This document shows, piece after piece, positions 12,661 through 25,210 of a DNA stretch of 64,000 bases (its first letter is position 1; the number at the start of each line of letters is the position of its first letter). A program made the translations under genes and the position numbers. Source of the stretch: Oreocharis arfaki (Eukaryota > Chordata > Aves > Passeriformes > Paramythiidae); NCBI GenBank assembly GCA_013398015.1, contig VZRR01007592.1:62001-126000 (forward strand), in the 5' to 3' direction. The notes below the pieces were generated by a model, which worked only from the letters and a program-made list of their open reading frames with translations, did no database searches and was not told where the DNA came from.

Positions 12661-15600
12661 TTGTTCTTCTATTGAACTAGGAGACACAAGGTCTGTGAAA
12701 AAGAATAGGAAGGGAAGGTATTGAGCTTCTCAATGTGATGCCTTCCTCTCAGCTTAGACAAAGAGAAAAATTATTTTATCCATTCTGCATAAATACTTCT
12801 CAAGTTAAAGAATATCAGATGTTTTCACTCAGGAAGTTTTCACTTCATTTTCACTGGTGAAGTTGTAACTAAAAGAACACTCCTTCTAGTTAATTATTCT
12901 TAGCAATATGCTAAATTCTATTTATGGCATCATTTTAAACACACCAAAACAACAGAAAGCAGTAAAAGACCCACCTAAGCAAAGGAATGAGACACAATAT
13001 TTCCTTCTGCGTAAGTTCTGTGATGTTCATGAAATAGGATTTCCAGGAACCTAGTTATTACTTTAGAATTTTCTTTAAAGCATGATGTAGAGTGGAATGG
13101 GAATAGATACCTGCTCATGTGCTACACATGATAATATATTGATGTCCAGAAAATCTAGTTGAAAGAATCACATGGTCTTTTGTCATTGTGACAAATATGG
13201 CAGAAAATATGTGCTTGTCGACTTGTGCTAATCCTTCTCTGAGAATGGAGGACCCAAATGCTTAGGAATGAGAAGCAGTCAGAGAATAAAACCCACCTGA
13301 CTGTTTAGGAAAGTTCACCACTTTTGCTGTGCACTTAATGAAATACCTTGTCTGCTTCTGCCTGGGATATTGGCATTAGCAAGTTTCCAAACTATTGACT
13401 TCGACATGAAGATTATCCTTCAGAAATGCCCTGAAGTACCCACCATTGATAGACAGAACTGCCTCAGCTTACAGAAACAGCAATGCAGGTGTTCTGTGCT
13501 GGCCACTTCAGATTTTGTATCCTGTCATTGCCCTTCAGCATTACAATTTTTTCCTGCTTCTGGCCCATTTTTCTTTCCTTCTCCCTTCACATGCATTTAT
13601 AGGTCTGCTACACTCTTTCCCACTTCCTGACGTCCCTAGCCAGACAGTTGAAAGGATTCCATCACGAAGATTGAAAACATACTCCATATTAAATGTAACA
13701 GGATAGCATGACCAGTAGCTCCATGTTTCAAACACGTTCAATTTATATCATAACTGAGAATAAACAGCAGGGGAAGCTACTTGGTGGGTTGCTGGAGTCT
13801 GTGGCTTCCATTTTTTGTGGAACATGTCTCTGTCACTTGCTAAATAGGTGCACCATCTGGTGGTAATTTTGGACTCCCACTCCTTAAATTTCCAAAGAGC
13901 AGTGGTGGAGCTACGCCTGTGGTTGCAGCATTTATTTTTGGGTTTTGCCACTCTCTGAAAGTCCTCAGCTAAGACAACTTTGCAGGTACTACTGGTGATT
14001 GAGTACTAAGAATAGGTAGGACTTTGAATAAGGATCAAGTTTCCATGTCTGCTGTGTGGGGCGAGCAGGTATGACTTTATGAGAGGACCACATGCTCCCC
14101 TGAGAAACATACATAGGGATGGAAAAATTTCAAACATAAAGAGAAAATAGGTATTAAGGGTCTAAACTCCCAGGATAGGCAACACGGACCGTTGTGCAGT
14201 CAAATTAAGATCCAAATCACCCTCTGGAAGCATTTCTCCCTGTTCTTTGACCATACAAGGAATACAGCATGACTAGGTTCCTATCTCAGACATCTCATGC
14301 AAATGCCTGGAGCTGTGTGTTGTGAAACTGAGTCAAAGGAATGAAGTGAGGAAGGGACTCCTCATTTTTCTGCCTTTGTTGTCTGAAACCCTTTAATTCA
14401 GCAGCAGAGAGAAACCACTACTATCTCTTGTGCCATTCCCCTCAGAAATTGCAAGGTTGCATTGACCATGTCAGATGAGACTTACAATGAAGATCTCTTC
14501 TGAACAGGATGGCTGAAGGCTGAATCAGACAGAAAATGAGTTTCCACATTTTGGTGAAGAAATGAGTGAACAGGTGAAAATAAGTCATGATCCATAAGCA
14601 AACTTTTTTCATTTTAGCAACCTGGATAGAGCTGTAAGGTCTGCAGCAGTTCAATGCATGTCTGTTGAGCTTATATCTAGAGACAGCAATGCCTTCTCTC
14701 AGTGCATCAGTGAGCTTTCTGGGGTGAGAGCAAACCAAAATTTTCAGTATTTCAAATTTCTTCAGTAATTCAAGCCCATTTAACTGACACCAGCTAAGTC
14801 TTAGGAATCATCTTTCTCACACAATCCCAGAACTGGAGCTGTGGAGAGAGCATTATAGGTAGCAACAAATGACACTTGCGGCTAAAAGTAGTCTCCTCGG
14901 TCCACTCCAAGTGGATCTGGGATGGGCAGAAGGACCCATCATCAGCTTGATCTTGCATGCTGGCTTTCACTATGACTTCTATATTCTGCAGACCACTTAG
15001 TTCTGCCTTTAAAATGAAATACTTTCAAAGCCTCTTTAATAGCACTTACAATGGAGGGTTTGAAGTTAAGCACGTATTGGGTAAAAAAAGCACGGCTGGA
15101 GTCAGTGGCCAGTTTGAATGCTGAGAGAATGACTACCTTAGAACTACAATGTTTGATTCACTTTTCCAAGCCCCCAAGTAATAGATTATAGAGTCCTCTT
15201 GCTTGCTTGCTTTATTTCTTTTTTTAAATTTGGCTCTTCTATCAGTAACAATAATACTGTACTACACAGTATGAACATCAGTAAGAAATAAACTACAGTC
15301 ATGCACAATTTAATCCAATGCTAAAAGGTCAGGCATGATATGCACGAAGGAAATTTTGTCAATTAGAAAATGAGGTATTTGTCAAATGTAATATTTTGCA
15401 ATACACCAGCCACTTCATTAGGAAAAGAAATTGCTCGTGACTGGAGGCATGATGGCAAACTGCATGGATCAGTGATCTGATCCTGAATGCTAAAATATTT
15501 GTTTGCAAACCAAAATGTGCAGATTACAAATGTTGTGTTTTTTGTAATGTTTATACATACCTCGCTCTGCACTTCAAGCTTTTCAGTTTAGAAACACATG

Positions 15601-15689
15601 GTTTACCAAACAGAACCTATCCCTAAGAACAGAGGAGGAAAGGGAGGGACGCTGCTACACATGTAACTCTGAAGTCTAATGTTACATTT

Positions 15690-15745
15690 AGCCTGTCCCG
15701 CTTGATGTAGAGGTTGGACTAGATGACCAAACCTATCATCTCTAA
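15690..15745 (+). mobile_element. Possible CR1 3' end relic
   Basis: The run GAGGTTGGACTAGATGACC is a hallmark of the CR1 3' UTR close to its end. The usual ATTCTATG tail is replaced by a weak CTAATTCTAGG. Short and diverged. Confidence 0.45.
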
Positions 15746-16244
15746 TTCTAGGGAAGAGATTTTGACAACACACTTAACCGCAGTAGTAAAGTTCAGGGAA
15801 TCTCCAAAGTCATTAGAACCCCAAGTTCTAACACCAGCAGGTGCTGTCCTGCACTCCCTCTCACCCTCCATAAAGAACTTCCCCTGCAGTGGCAAGGTTT
15901 GGCAGCACCTGCCTGTTTGCAAAGTTGCTCTATACTTAAAAAGTCAAATGTCGTATGGTTGATTGCTGTTTAACTAATTGGATTTTAGCTGAGTCTCTCT
16001 ATGAAATTCAGCTTCGCTTTTAACTACTGCTCATAACCAAAAGCCAGGAGAGTTTTTAGTGGCTCTGGTGAAACCAGTGGCAATATTTCTACTGACAGCA
16101 ATAGGACAGGAATTTGGCCCCTGTCCTTTTGGATTAAGCCCAGCACCACTTTATTTGACTTTTAATGTCATTTGCCTTCCTGGTTTAAGCATGCATTATG
16201 TTGTAATACATTGACCAATAGGACTGAGATGCTGAAGTGACTAA

Positions 16245-16254
16245 TGAGTCAGCA
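16245..16254 (+). promoter_or_regulatory. Candidate Maf/AP-1 type site
   Basis: TGAGTCAGCA combines an AP-1 core with a Maf half-extension. It sits in a low-CpG, low-repeat stretch (about 16180-16460) of WNT7B intron 2, where a distal enhancer could lie. A single motif of this size occurs by chance, so support is weak. Confidence 0.25.
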
Positions 16255-19200
16255 TGCTATGGAACATTTGTACTCAGCAATTTTATTAAAAAGTGATATG
16301 AAAAAAATGACATTAAATGAACATTTATGTTCCTTGGAGGCACTTGGAAGTAAGGAAATGCCAAGCGTAAAGCTGTTATGCAAAGTTAGCCCTGTGTCCA
16401 AACCTTGGTACAGCATTCAATTAAATCATAGCCTAGAATTTGTATACTATCTTTTCCACAGGACCTCTGACTGACTCATCCCAAGGGAAACCAGAAAAGT
16501 AATATGGAAAATGTTACCCTTAATAGCTACAGACAAAACTAAAAGAGAAAAGGAGGACTTTTGTTCTGGCCAATGCAGAGCAGGAAATGATCATCACAGA
16601 CCCAAGGCCCCATCACTTGTACCTGTTTCCTTTCCACTACACCTAAGTGTACAGTAGGATGATCAAATGCAGAAACCTATGGGTACCCACCCCTCCCCTA
16701 CTCCAAATGTTTCTTTTCCATACTGACACTTAAATGGAGTGATTCCATACAATGAAAAAGGTCCATTTCATTTTGAACCATGGAAACAATGTATTAAACC
16801 CCATCCCCATGTCAGTCCATTGGTTTTTCAGGAGATCTGAGGTTTAAGGTCACAGGAAGACAGTGTGTCATGCTATATGATGTTTCATACCAAGCTGTGC
16901 AGTGTTATGGAACCTTACATCCCAGAATACCCACGGAAGCATGTGAGAACAGAGTTCAGAAGATCCAGAGACTTGAGTCTCCCCAGTTACAGTTCTTGGC
17001 ATTAATTTCCATCAATGCATGGAGCAAATTTAAAATAAAGTGCTCTGACAACAAAAATGGACTTGCTCACAGTCTGGTATGTCAGTGTATTTAAATTTGA
17101 AAATGTCTACAGAAAAGCACCTGTTCCAAGAAAATCTTCACTTTTATATGGAATGGAATGAAACAGAAGCCCTTTCCTTAGAATGGAAATTCCAGATTTC
17201 ATTCAGATCAATAACCACCATTCCTCATCCAGCTGCAAGCCACACACAGTTCACCACGTAATTGTATTACCATATTAATGCTGCGTTTGGAATAAGGATG
17301 TCTGCCTTTTAAAGAAAGTCTACTGCCAAATAGGTAAATATTAAAATGGCAACAAAAATGTTTTAATTTAAGAGAATTTATACTATTTTTCACACTCATG
17401 ACCCTTGGGGGAAAAGAAAACACGATTGAGCTATACTTGAACTAAACAGTAAAACCGTACAGAAAGACTAGGAAGTGGAGAAGATAAATTGAGATAGATA
17501 AAAATCTGTCTCTCTATGGCTGGAAATTATTATATGCTGCAGACTATATATGCTTTTATTTCTTGTATAGGGACACAAAGAAATAAAGATTATAAAATTA
17601 ATGCAGCAATCTGACATTTTTTCTAGTTAAGTCAAACAAAATTTATTTCTGTCAACTCATAATTTACAAATGGTACTGTCCATTCATGTTTTTCTTTTCC
17701 TCTATGATTGACAATGTGTTTTGAAAACATTACTAAGGGCCTCCCTGAATCATTTTGAGGTTCTGGCATCCAAAAAAATTTTAAAGCACAGAGAAATTAT
17801 CACCCACAAATGTTCAAATTGTTTCACCAAGCTGGGAATCCTCCATCCTGTCAAAATAGGACATTTTTTAAAACAGCAGTAGTTTCTTAGAATAAAAAGA
17901 TGTTTTTCTTTTTCGAAAAACATCCAAGTGACAGACATTGAGAGTCTGAACCGACTACTCCCACAATAGCCTGTCTCCTCAGCTAAAAAATACAAATTCC
18001 TAGTACCTTAGTGGTTTCCTAACTTTTTTACTGCTCCATTACAACCTCAGCTACTGCCAGCTGGGAGGATTTATTTTCTTATTCTGGTTTGGGTTACTGT
18101 CTTACTTTGTTACTTGTTATAGTAAAAAGCTTATCCACCCTTCTACAGTAAGAAAGTATGAACTGTTTGAATCAACTCCTCAATTTCCCCCAAAGATGAT
18201 AATGCAAACTGAAATGCCCTCTGACACACTTTGCCTTGTAACTACACCTTTTCCCCAGTGTTTAGCTTTCAGCTGAGATGAGGTGCACTGAGGAAACTGT
18301 TCTGCTAAGGCAGCCTGCCTTTGAGGAGTTTTCTCACTGCCTGTAGCATAACTCAGAGCAGCACACAGGGCTTTGGGTGGAACAGCTCAGCTTTGCCTCC
18401 AGCATGGCCTTTCTATCTCTGTAAGACAACTTGTGGCATAGTCACTGACATACCAAAATCCTTCTGCAGTAACATATAGCTAATAAGTGAGAACAAATAG
18501 GTTGGACATTCTTCAGGTTAAAGGTATTTTAGTTTCTCCTTGCAGCAACAACATGCCAGTTGTGAAAAAAAAGGTGCTGTTCAAGACATTTTAAGAGAAG
18601 GCTTTGCAATGACTGTTTGCAGGGTGGTGAATCTTTCCTGCAAAATAAGCATACAGAGGAAGTCCACAGGCTTTGGGGGTTTTACCTCTTTACTGCCTGC
18701 CTCCACCTGCCAGCCAGTTACCTAGCTGCGAGGGGTAGTGGTTCATGTGTGTCTCGTTATTTATTTTTTTCAAATTCAGGCTAATAATGAGAAAACTCTC
18801 CCTCTCCAAATAACCAAGAAATATACATCTTGTTTTGCACCACTGTGCTAATTAAGAGTTATGCTTGCGTAAGGCACAGATCATTAGATTTGCCATGGTA
18901 TTTGTAATTTAACTAAATCAAATGTGCAAATGCAATGACTCAACATGGCATCTTGGGAAATGGACATCAGCAGTCACTCCAAGTTGGCTACATGAGTAAT
19001 AAAGATACAGTTTGTATTGGTCCTACATCATCTTCTGGAGCTGCACACCTCCTTAGTACAGATTGCAGCCGATGTAACGCATCCTGTGCACCTCTCCTCT
19101 GGAATCCCAGACAGCCCGCTGTACTAGGAGCTGAAAGCTGATGCCATGCCCTGTGAAGCCACCCCTCAAACTGGAAGGTTTTTTACTATATCCTAGCACA

Positions 19201-19270
19201 CACTGAGAAATCCAGTTCAAATTACTGGACACAAATTTATTTCTGCTCAGTTGCTTGAATGCTCAAAGGA

Positions 19271-19302
19271 CATTGTTGTTTGGGCCCATTGTTGTTTGGG
19301 CC
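19271..19302 (+). repeat. Perfect 16-bp tandem duplication
   Basis: CATTGTTGTTTGGGCC is repeated exactly twice, head to tail, followed by a further CAT. Confidence 0.95.
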
Positions 19303-21410
19303 CATGCTATACAAAACAACAAAAAACCCAGAATTTTTCCACATTAGGTCCAAAAGTCACTGTGCAATTGAGGTTCCCCATAGCTGACAAATGCCTAAAC
19401 CAATCATAGCACCTACTGCTATGACGAAGATAATTACTGCCTTTCCGTCGGTGAAGTGTGTACCCTGCTCTGTATCATATTTAAAATAATCTAATTCCAA
19501 CTCATTTTCCCCCTCCAAATTGTTTCCAGCTGTACAATTCCTTTTTTCCCTCCATATTGTTTTTATTTGATATAGTGCAAGTTCGTAAAGATAGATTTTC
19601 CCATAATAAATACGCAGATGTTAGAATAATAAACATACAGTCAACCTGATATATGAATATTACTAAACCTTAACAAACATATAACAAACAACATAAATTG
19701 ATTTTTAAAAATTGAAAATGAGAGCATAAAGTAGCAGAGAAAGAAATGGCAGGAGAAAATAAAGGCAAAAAGTGAGCTAGAAATGTACTTTAGCAAACTG
19801 TCTGGATTCATTTATGGTTCCCTTTATTGACTTGCTGATAGCATTAAAGCACAACTATGGTTGTAAAGCATTCCTAAGAATGCCGCCTGTCTTCATGTAT
19901 TGGAAGTTTCCTGCTCACATTGAAAGCCAAGCTTTCCGAGTTGGCCAACTCATACCACACTAGACGCTACTATACTAGATTTATCCATTTTCTTGGACCC
20001 AAATATCCATTTTTGGAGAATAATGAGCCTCTCTACTCCTCCCATTTTTGGTAGAAAGTTTTTATGAACATTTGGCATCTCGGTTAAACCATCATCATAG
20101 CCCAGAATAAAAATGACTGGATTCATATGTGGAATCCAAATTTAATTAAGCCTATATATGGCCTGAACCAAGAATAATTTACTGGCTGACACCCCCTCAG
20201 CATGTATGATAAGATGCCAACTGTTTGTCCATGAAGCCATCGCTTGGATATCTTTCATGCCCAATTCCCATTTTTTTCAGGCCTGCAGCTAAAACAGGGA
20301 ATTGAGAGTGGACTTACAATGTTACCTGTTTCCAGTACAAACAGAGCAATAATCACTGTTGTTTGAGTATCCCTCCTTCAGAAGTTGTCCCCCTCCCTTT
20401 CCCAGTCTTCCATTTGGAATTATCCATCCTCTCCCAGTTTATGTGTGCATGCGTACAAGTGCATGCTTGTACAGAACTGTTGACATTCAAATTTATGTTC
20501 TGATTGTGTTTGCCAAAAGTTTTCTTCACCTGGGAGTTAATAAAACCCATGCACAGATTTTGTTTGTCTCTAAAACTGCAGGGTGTTTTTCCTATCCCTC
20601 CTCCTTTCTGCCTGGAGAATGGATCAAAAGTTGAGTGAATGGGAAGAGACAGGAAACTTCTTACGATCTTTTTCTCCTAAACCTCCCCTAGCAAGCAGAG
20701 CTGTAAATTCCCTTCAGATGCATCCTTTCAGCACACCAGAAAACTACAGATCAAAACAAAAGGTAAGACATTTAAAAAAAAAAAAAAAGCCCAACTTCAG
20801 AACTCACTTGGGCTTGACCTACTTGTTAAATATTTCCCTGTCAGGTGTCCAGTTTAATGATTTGCCAAATCACTACACCAGTGACACAGCCAAACATTGC
20901 TAAATCACGATCATTTTCCACATCATGAGTCTGAGAAAGGAGACAGGTACAAATCATTTTGGATATCTTGACAGATATATTTTTCAAAACACCAAAACAC
21001 CTCAGTTCCGCTCTGGATTTAGCACTGGTAACAGCTGCCTGTTCTTAAGCACTTCAGTTTGAAGGATTCCAGTGGAAAGAGTCAATGCACAAATAATTAG
21101 CCAGAATAATCCACTGTCAAAGAAAAACAGTATGTTTCATTTCTGTTATTGATTTGGACTTCATACTACAAAGCCTGCACTGCTTACTTTTTTGGGGTGG
21201 AGTTCTTTGCTTTCTATGCTATTAATGATCTCTAGCTTTTAGAGGTGTGTAAGTGACAAATTGCTCTGCCCATCATTTGGGGGAATAGAGACCAGTCCCT
21301 AGTGGAGCTGGAGCTCTTTTGCATCAATAACCTGATAGGACCAGAGGCTTTAGTCATCTAGATCAGGGTCCTCACTTTCAAAATGTTAGAAGGGCAATTA
21401 TCTTTCAACA

Positions 21411-21485
21411 GTAATTACTAATGATAATATTTGATATATAATTATTTTGAATTCATTTTAAAATTTTTAATTTTTAATTTTTGAA
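21411..21485 (+). repeat. AT-rich low-complexity stretch
   Basis: More than 85 percent A/T by eye, with repeated TTTTTAA units near the end. Similar AT-rich stretches occur at 19560-19720. Confidence 0.7.
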
Positions 21486-24400
21486 TCCATTTGTTTAAGA
21501 GGCTTAAAGCAAGAATGAGTGGAGAGTACAGAAGATTATGTGAGAAGCTGGCATGAAAACTAGGGATGAGTGCAGGAAGGTGACAAATGTATGTACAAGG
21601 ACAGCATGAGTAAAGTAAGTGTAAGACTGACTTTCTTTGGGGATGGCATGACTATGGAAGAGTTCCCAGCTATAAATATATCAAAATAAGCTATACACAA
21701 TGCTTGGCTAATTCATCCCATGCTACAGCCTTTGTTCATGCTATTAATTTAGATTTCTCTGTCACTTTTTATCTCTGGCTGCTATAAATCTTTCACACGA
21801 ACATGAATGCCCCATCATTTCTACAGTTGTTATTCCATCCTCTGGACTATTTCCATTGTTTTTAGTATAGATTCCATGTACTGTATTGGTGATGCAGCCC
21901 TCATTCACTGAAGTACCTCTTTGAATAAATAACTCCTCACTGATCCATCTTAGAGCTTAGCTAAAAAACTGAGGATTTCTCCTGGCACAGCAGGATCCCC
22001 AGAAAACACTAGGGGGGACATGTGTCCCTGTGTCATGTCTTCTGGCTTGGTGATGAGTGGAAGACGTGCATAGTTAGAACATAAAGGCACCCGAGAGCTG
22101 ATGGTAGCAACAGATGCACATCTGTTGGAGAAACCTCACGTTGGGTGAGTCTGAGTGTTTGCTTTGAATTTTGAAGGGGGAGTGTTGCATCAAAATACAA
22201 GTTAGAATAACCATAAATCTTCTCTTGTCAGTGTAGTGGTAGTCTTGGCCAGTGGTTAAAGAGTAGGTCCTCTCCTTCCCATGCAGCAAGAGAGCAATTA
22301 ATTCATGTTATCGCTGATTACTTTCCCTCCCCACCCTGAGACCTGAATAATTCACCTTCAGTGTTCATCTCCCCAGGGAATTCTGGGACATAGCTTTCCT
22401 TTGAAGTGAAGTGAAAAACATGTCTGTCTTTTTTTAGTTTTAATCCTTTCTTCAATATGTTCAGGCAGAACCAAATGGCTGGTTTAGTGTTTCTGTGTCA
22501 GACATGGGTGTGTTTTGTTACTCATGTGAATATTTAGGCTTACAAATATCTTGTACTTTTAAGTAGTGGGATTTTAAAATCTTTGTCCATTTTTTACCTT
22601 TTCCTCCCTTGCTAGTGTAATAACACTACTTCCTAAACCCTATCCTTTTCCTCGGTACTGACCTCATCATCTCTGGGTGCTACTCCACTAATAAAAAAAA
22701 TAAAGACATGTGGATTATGAGATCCTTTATAGACCTGCATGGAACTCATCTGGCTCAGCTGGAAGGGGTCATGTAAACCTTCTCCATGTGTTAGAGTCTG
22801 TGTGGTTTCACACCCAAGAAATGTCAAAGCAGAACTCAGCTGCAACAGCCAAGTTTCATCTGTGTTTGGGTTAACTCGTAAAAGAACCCACCAAATTCCA
22901 CATCAGTCATTTCAGACTTGCAAGAAACCACTCAGGTTCAGTGGCGAGGTCAAGAATCTTGTAAATATTTTGGCAAATATGGCTTGAACAGTGGCTCAAG
23001 AAAACCCTGTTTTTTCCAACTTTTTGTAGCCAACCTGATAGCTGGTACATCCTAATGACAAGTAATTTCTGTTCCTTATAGCTCATACTTTGAGTGGAAA
23101 CACTGAGAATGAAAGCACAGCTACAACTTGTCCTCTTTAGGCACTTGAACTGCATTCACTTGAAAAGTTTTGGAGGAGGAAAGGATTCTCTCTGGATTGA
23201 GGAAGAGGAATCTGGAAGAGGATTGTTACCCATGAGCATAGTGGTGGAGCTGGTAAAGCACCACAAGATTCTCAGCTTGAAGAAGAGAGCAGAAGTGGTG
23301 AAAGCCTTTTCACTGGAAAGCTTAGTAATGACACCAACTCTGGTACAACCCTCCAGAGTGGCCCTTCTCAGGCCATGAGGGATCTCACAGAAAGTGAGTC
23401 AATCCACTTATCTAAGGTCAGAGCATGCCCACCAACTTGGCAGATGAAAAGAGAGCATGAAGAATTACAGCATGCTTGGCATATGTATGTTTTCTGGCAG
23501 CAACATAATTCTGGTTAGCAACTAGAAGCAAACAAACGTAATACCAACCGAGAAGGACCAGATCATGCTTCTAACAAACAATACAAGTAACTAGAATTTT
23601 TTTGGTTCATTTAAATTTGAAGGTAGAAGTCAAAAGTTAGGTTAATTCCTGAATATGATGCCTTGAGAATGTAATATAATGCTCACAGAATATGACAGAC
23701 CCTCTGCAAATGTAAGTCATTTGCCCAATGCCAATGGATTTATTTTACCCTTTACAGCTGAACCACTGCGTCCTAAAGTGCCCAGACCTCAGCCAGACTC
23801 TCAGATTTGGATGTTCTTTCAAAAAATATTCAGTTCCCTTGTTGACTTAAACGTATTTCAGTTTTTGGCGTTCATTTCACAAGGGTGTTAGAAAAAAACC
23901 CTAAAGCTTTTACCACCACTAACAGCCAAAACACCATGTGAGTCGACTCCTCTTTGCACTATTGAAACTAAATGTTATGCCTTTTTTTCATGCAGTTTTA
24001 ATGAGATCTTATGTCTAACTACACTCAGCTGTGTTGGAGGCACAAGACTCACCTGAACCATTGAATTCAAGAGGTATCACACAAAGGAAAAATGGGACAC
24101 AAGAAGAATAGGCTACAACCCCACTGAGAAACTGGATGGTATCAATTTGAGTGCCCTTGAGAAAGCCACACAGTACAACACGTTATCCAGGCCAGAGCAG
24201 CAGACAGTATGTGAGAGTGGGCAGCCCTTGGGGGAGAGAGAAAAGGTCAGGAATAATCTGAGGATACCCAGCTGGGTGATGAGGAAAATAGTGACCTCAG
24301 TGCTGGAAAAAAATTTATATAATCTCCCCTGTGAAATAGTATCAGACATAGGGTAAATGGAAAGGTATTGATTTCACTTCTGCCAGCTAATCGCTTTTCA

Positions 24401-24956
24401 GGCCAAGGCCATGTATTATTTTCTTTGAATAAGTTTCCCGCCTCAAATGACTTGCAGTATTTTCTGGGCAGTATGATAGCAACACTAACATGTATCATGG
24501 CCGCATATAGGAAGGCCAGTGTCATACACACAGTATTTCCATTAATTATTTAGGACTATCCCATTATTTAAGCTTCTGGGAAGTCTGCAGGGGGATTTTT
24601 CTGAGCTGCTTTTAGTTCATTTTTGATTGGCCTTAGTATTCACCACAGTTATCATGACAACCTGTAACAAGACAACAGTTGGAAATACTCTTTTTCATGG
24701 GCTGTGACCTTGGATGGCTGTGCAGGCACTGAGGCCATTGCTGGGTCTGAAGTTGCACAGATATGAGTGACTTCATCTACAGATCACTCGAAATTTCATG
24801 TCTCTTGCCAGTTACTTTTCAGTGACTGGAAACACACTGTTGTTCTGGGAGCATCACTGTTGAACTCTGAGGGTTATAAACCTTTGCAGGACCATAGCAA
24901 GAAAGGTAAAAGAAAACCATCTCAAACAGATCCCTACAGCACCATATTAGAGACAC

Positions 24957-24962
24957 CCTTAC
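24957..24962 (-). other. WNT7B: Splice donor of WNT7B exon 2
   Basis: On the minus strand the exon ends CGAGTAG and is followed by GTAAGG, a near-consensus donor. One base of the next glycine codon is left in the exon, the phase expected for the ELRV-Gly-Ser-Arg junction of Wnt7 proteins. Confidence 0.92.
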
Positions 24963-25189
24963 CTACTCGAAGCTCTTGTCCAAAGACTGTTTTCTCTCCC
25001 AGCGCAGAGCAGTTCCACCTCCCGTACCGAAACTGGTACTGGCACTCATTGATTCCCATTTGTGCCCCTTCCCCGATCACAATGATGGCATCAGGGCGGC
25101 TCTGGCAGATCGCTCGCTGCCGAGGGGCCAGGCCTGGGATTTTGTTGCAGATTATATTAGCTCCTAAAGCCACCACGGACGACAAAGCT
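24963..25189 (-). CDS. WNT7B: WNT7B exon 2 (internal coding exon, partial gene)
   Basis: Internal exon of a secreted, lipid-modified Wnt ligand that signals through Frizzled/LRP and, for the Wnt7 subfamily, through RECK-GPR124 in brain endothelium. Translated on the minus strand, 75 full codons run from ALSSVVALGAN through ICNKIPGLAPRQRAICQ and GEGAQMGINECQYQ to GEKTVFGQELRV, with a split glycine at each end. It carries four of the conserved Wnt cysteines and an N-C-S glycosylation sequon in the GRWNCS motif. From memory of the family, WNT7B has ALSS, GANI, GAQMGIN and GEKTVFGQELRV where WNT7A has FSS, GASI, GSQMGLD and GERTVFGKELKV, so the call is 7B. The frame has no stop or indel. The 227-bp length fits one split base, 75 codons, then one split base. 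I recall phenylalanine in the mammalian protein where QFRYGRW has tyrosine here. Exon 1 (signal peptide) and exons 3 and 4 are not in the window. Confidence 0.96.
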
Positions 25190-25210
25190 CTGAAGAAAAA
25201 AGCAGAAAGA
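25190..25210 (-). other. WNT7B: Splice acceptor of WNT7B exon 2
   Basis: Read on the minus strand, a pyrimidine run (TTTCTGCTTTTTTCTTCAG) ends in CAG directly before AGCTTTGTCG, the first exon bases. Placing the boundary here leaves one base that completes the codon begun by the last two bases of exon 1. That is the phase I expect for the Gly-Ala-Leu-Ser junction of WNT7B. Confidence 0.92.

Larger units (their letters stand above)
1..24962 (-). other. WNT7B: WNT7B intron 2 (partial, contains no recognised exon)
   Basis: Sequence 3' of exon 2 in the direction of the gene. Exon 3 should encode a run like REAAFTYAI...GWKWGGCSADVRYGI. I looked for its reverse complement and for a GC-richer block and found neither, so the intron extends beyond position 1. 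It is AT-rich, with repeats listed separately. The unique stretches 1-2650, 4450-6030, 6900-12540, 12670-15680 and 15750-24950 contain only short chance open frames, simple repeats and possible regulatory motifs. Confidence 0.8.
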
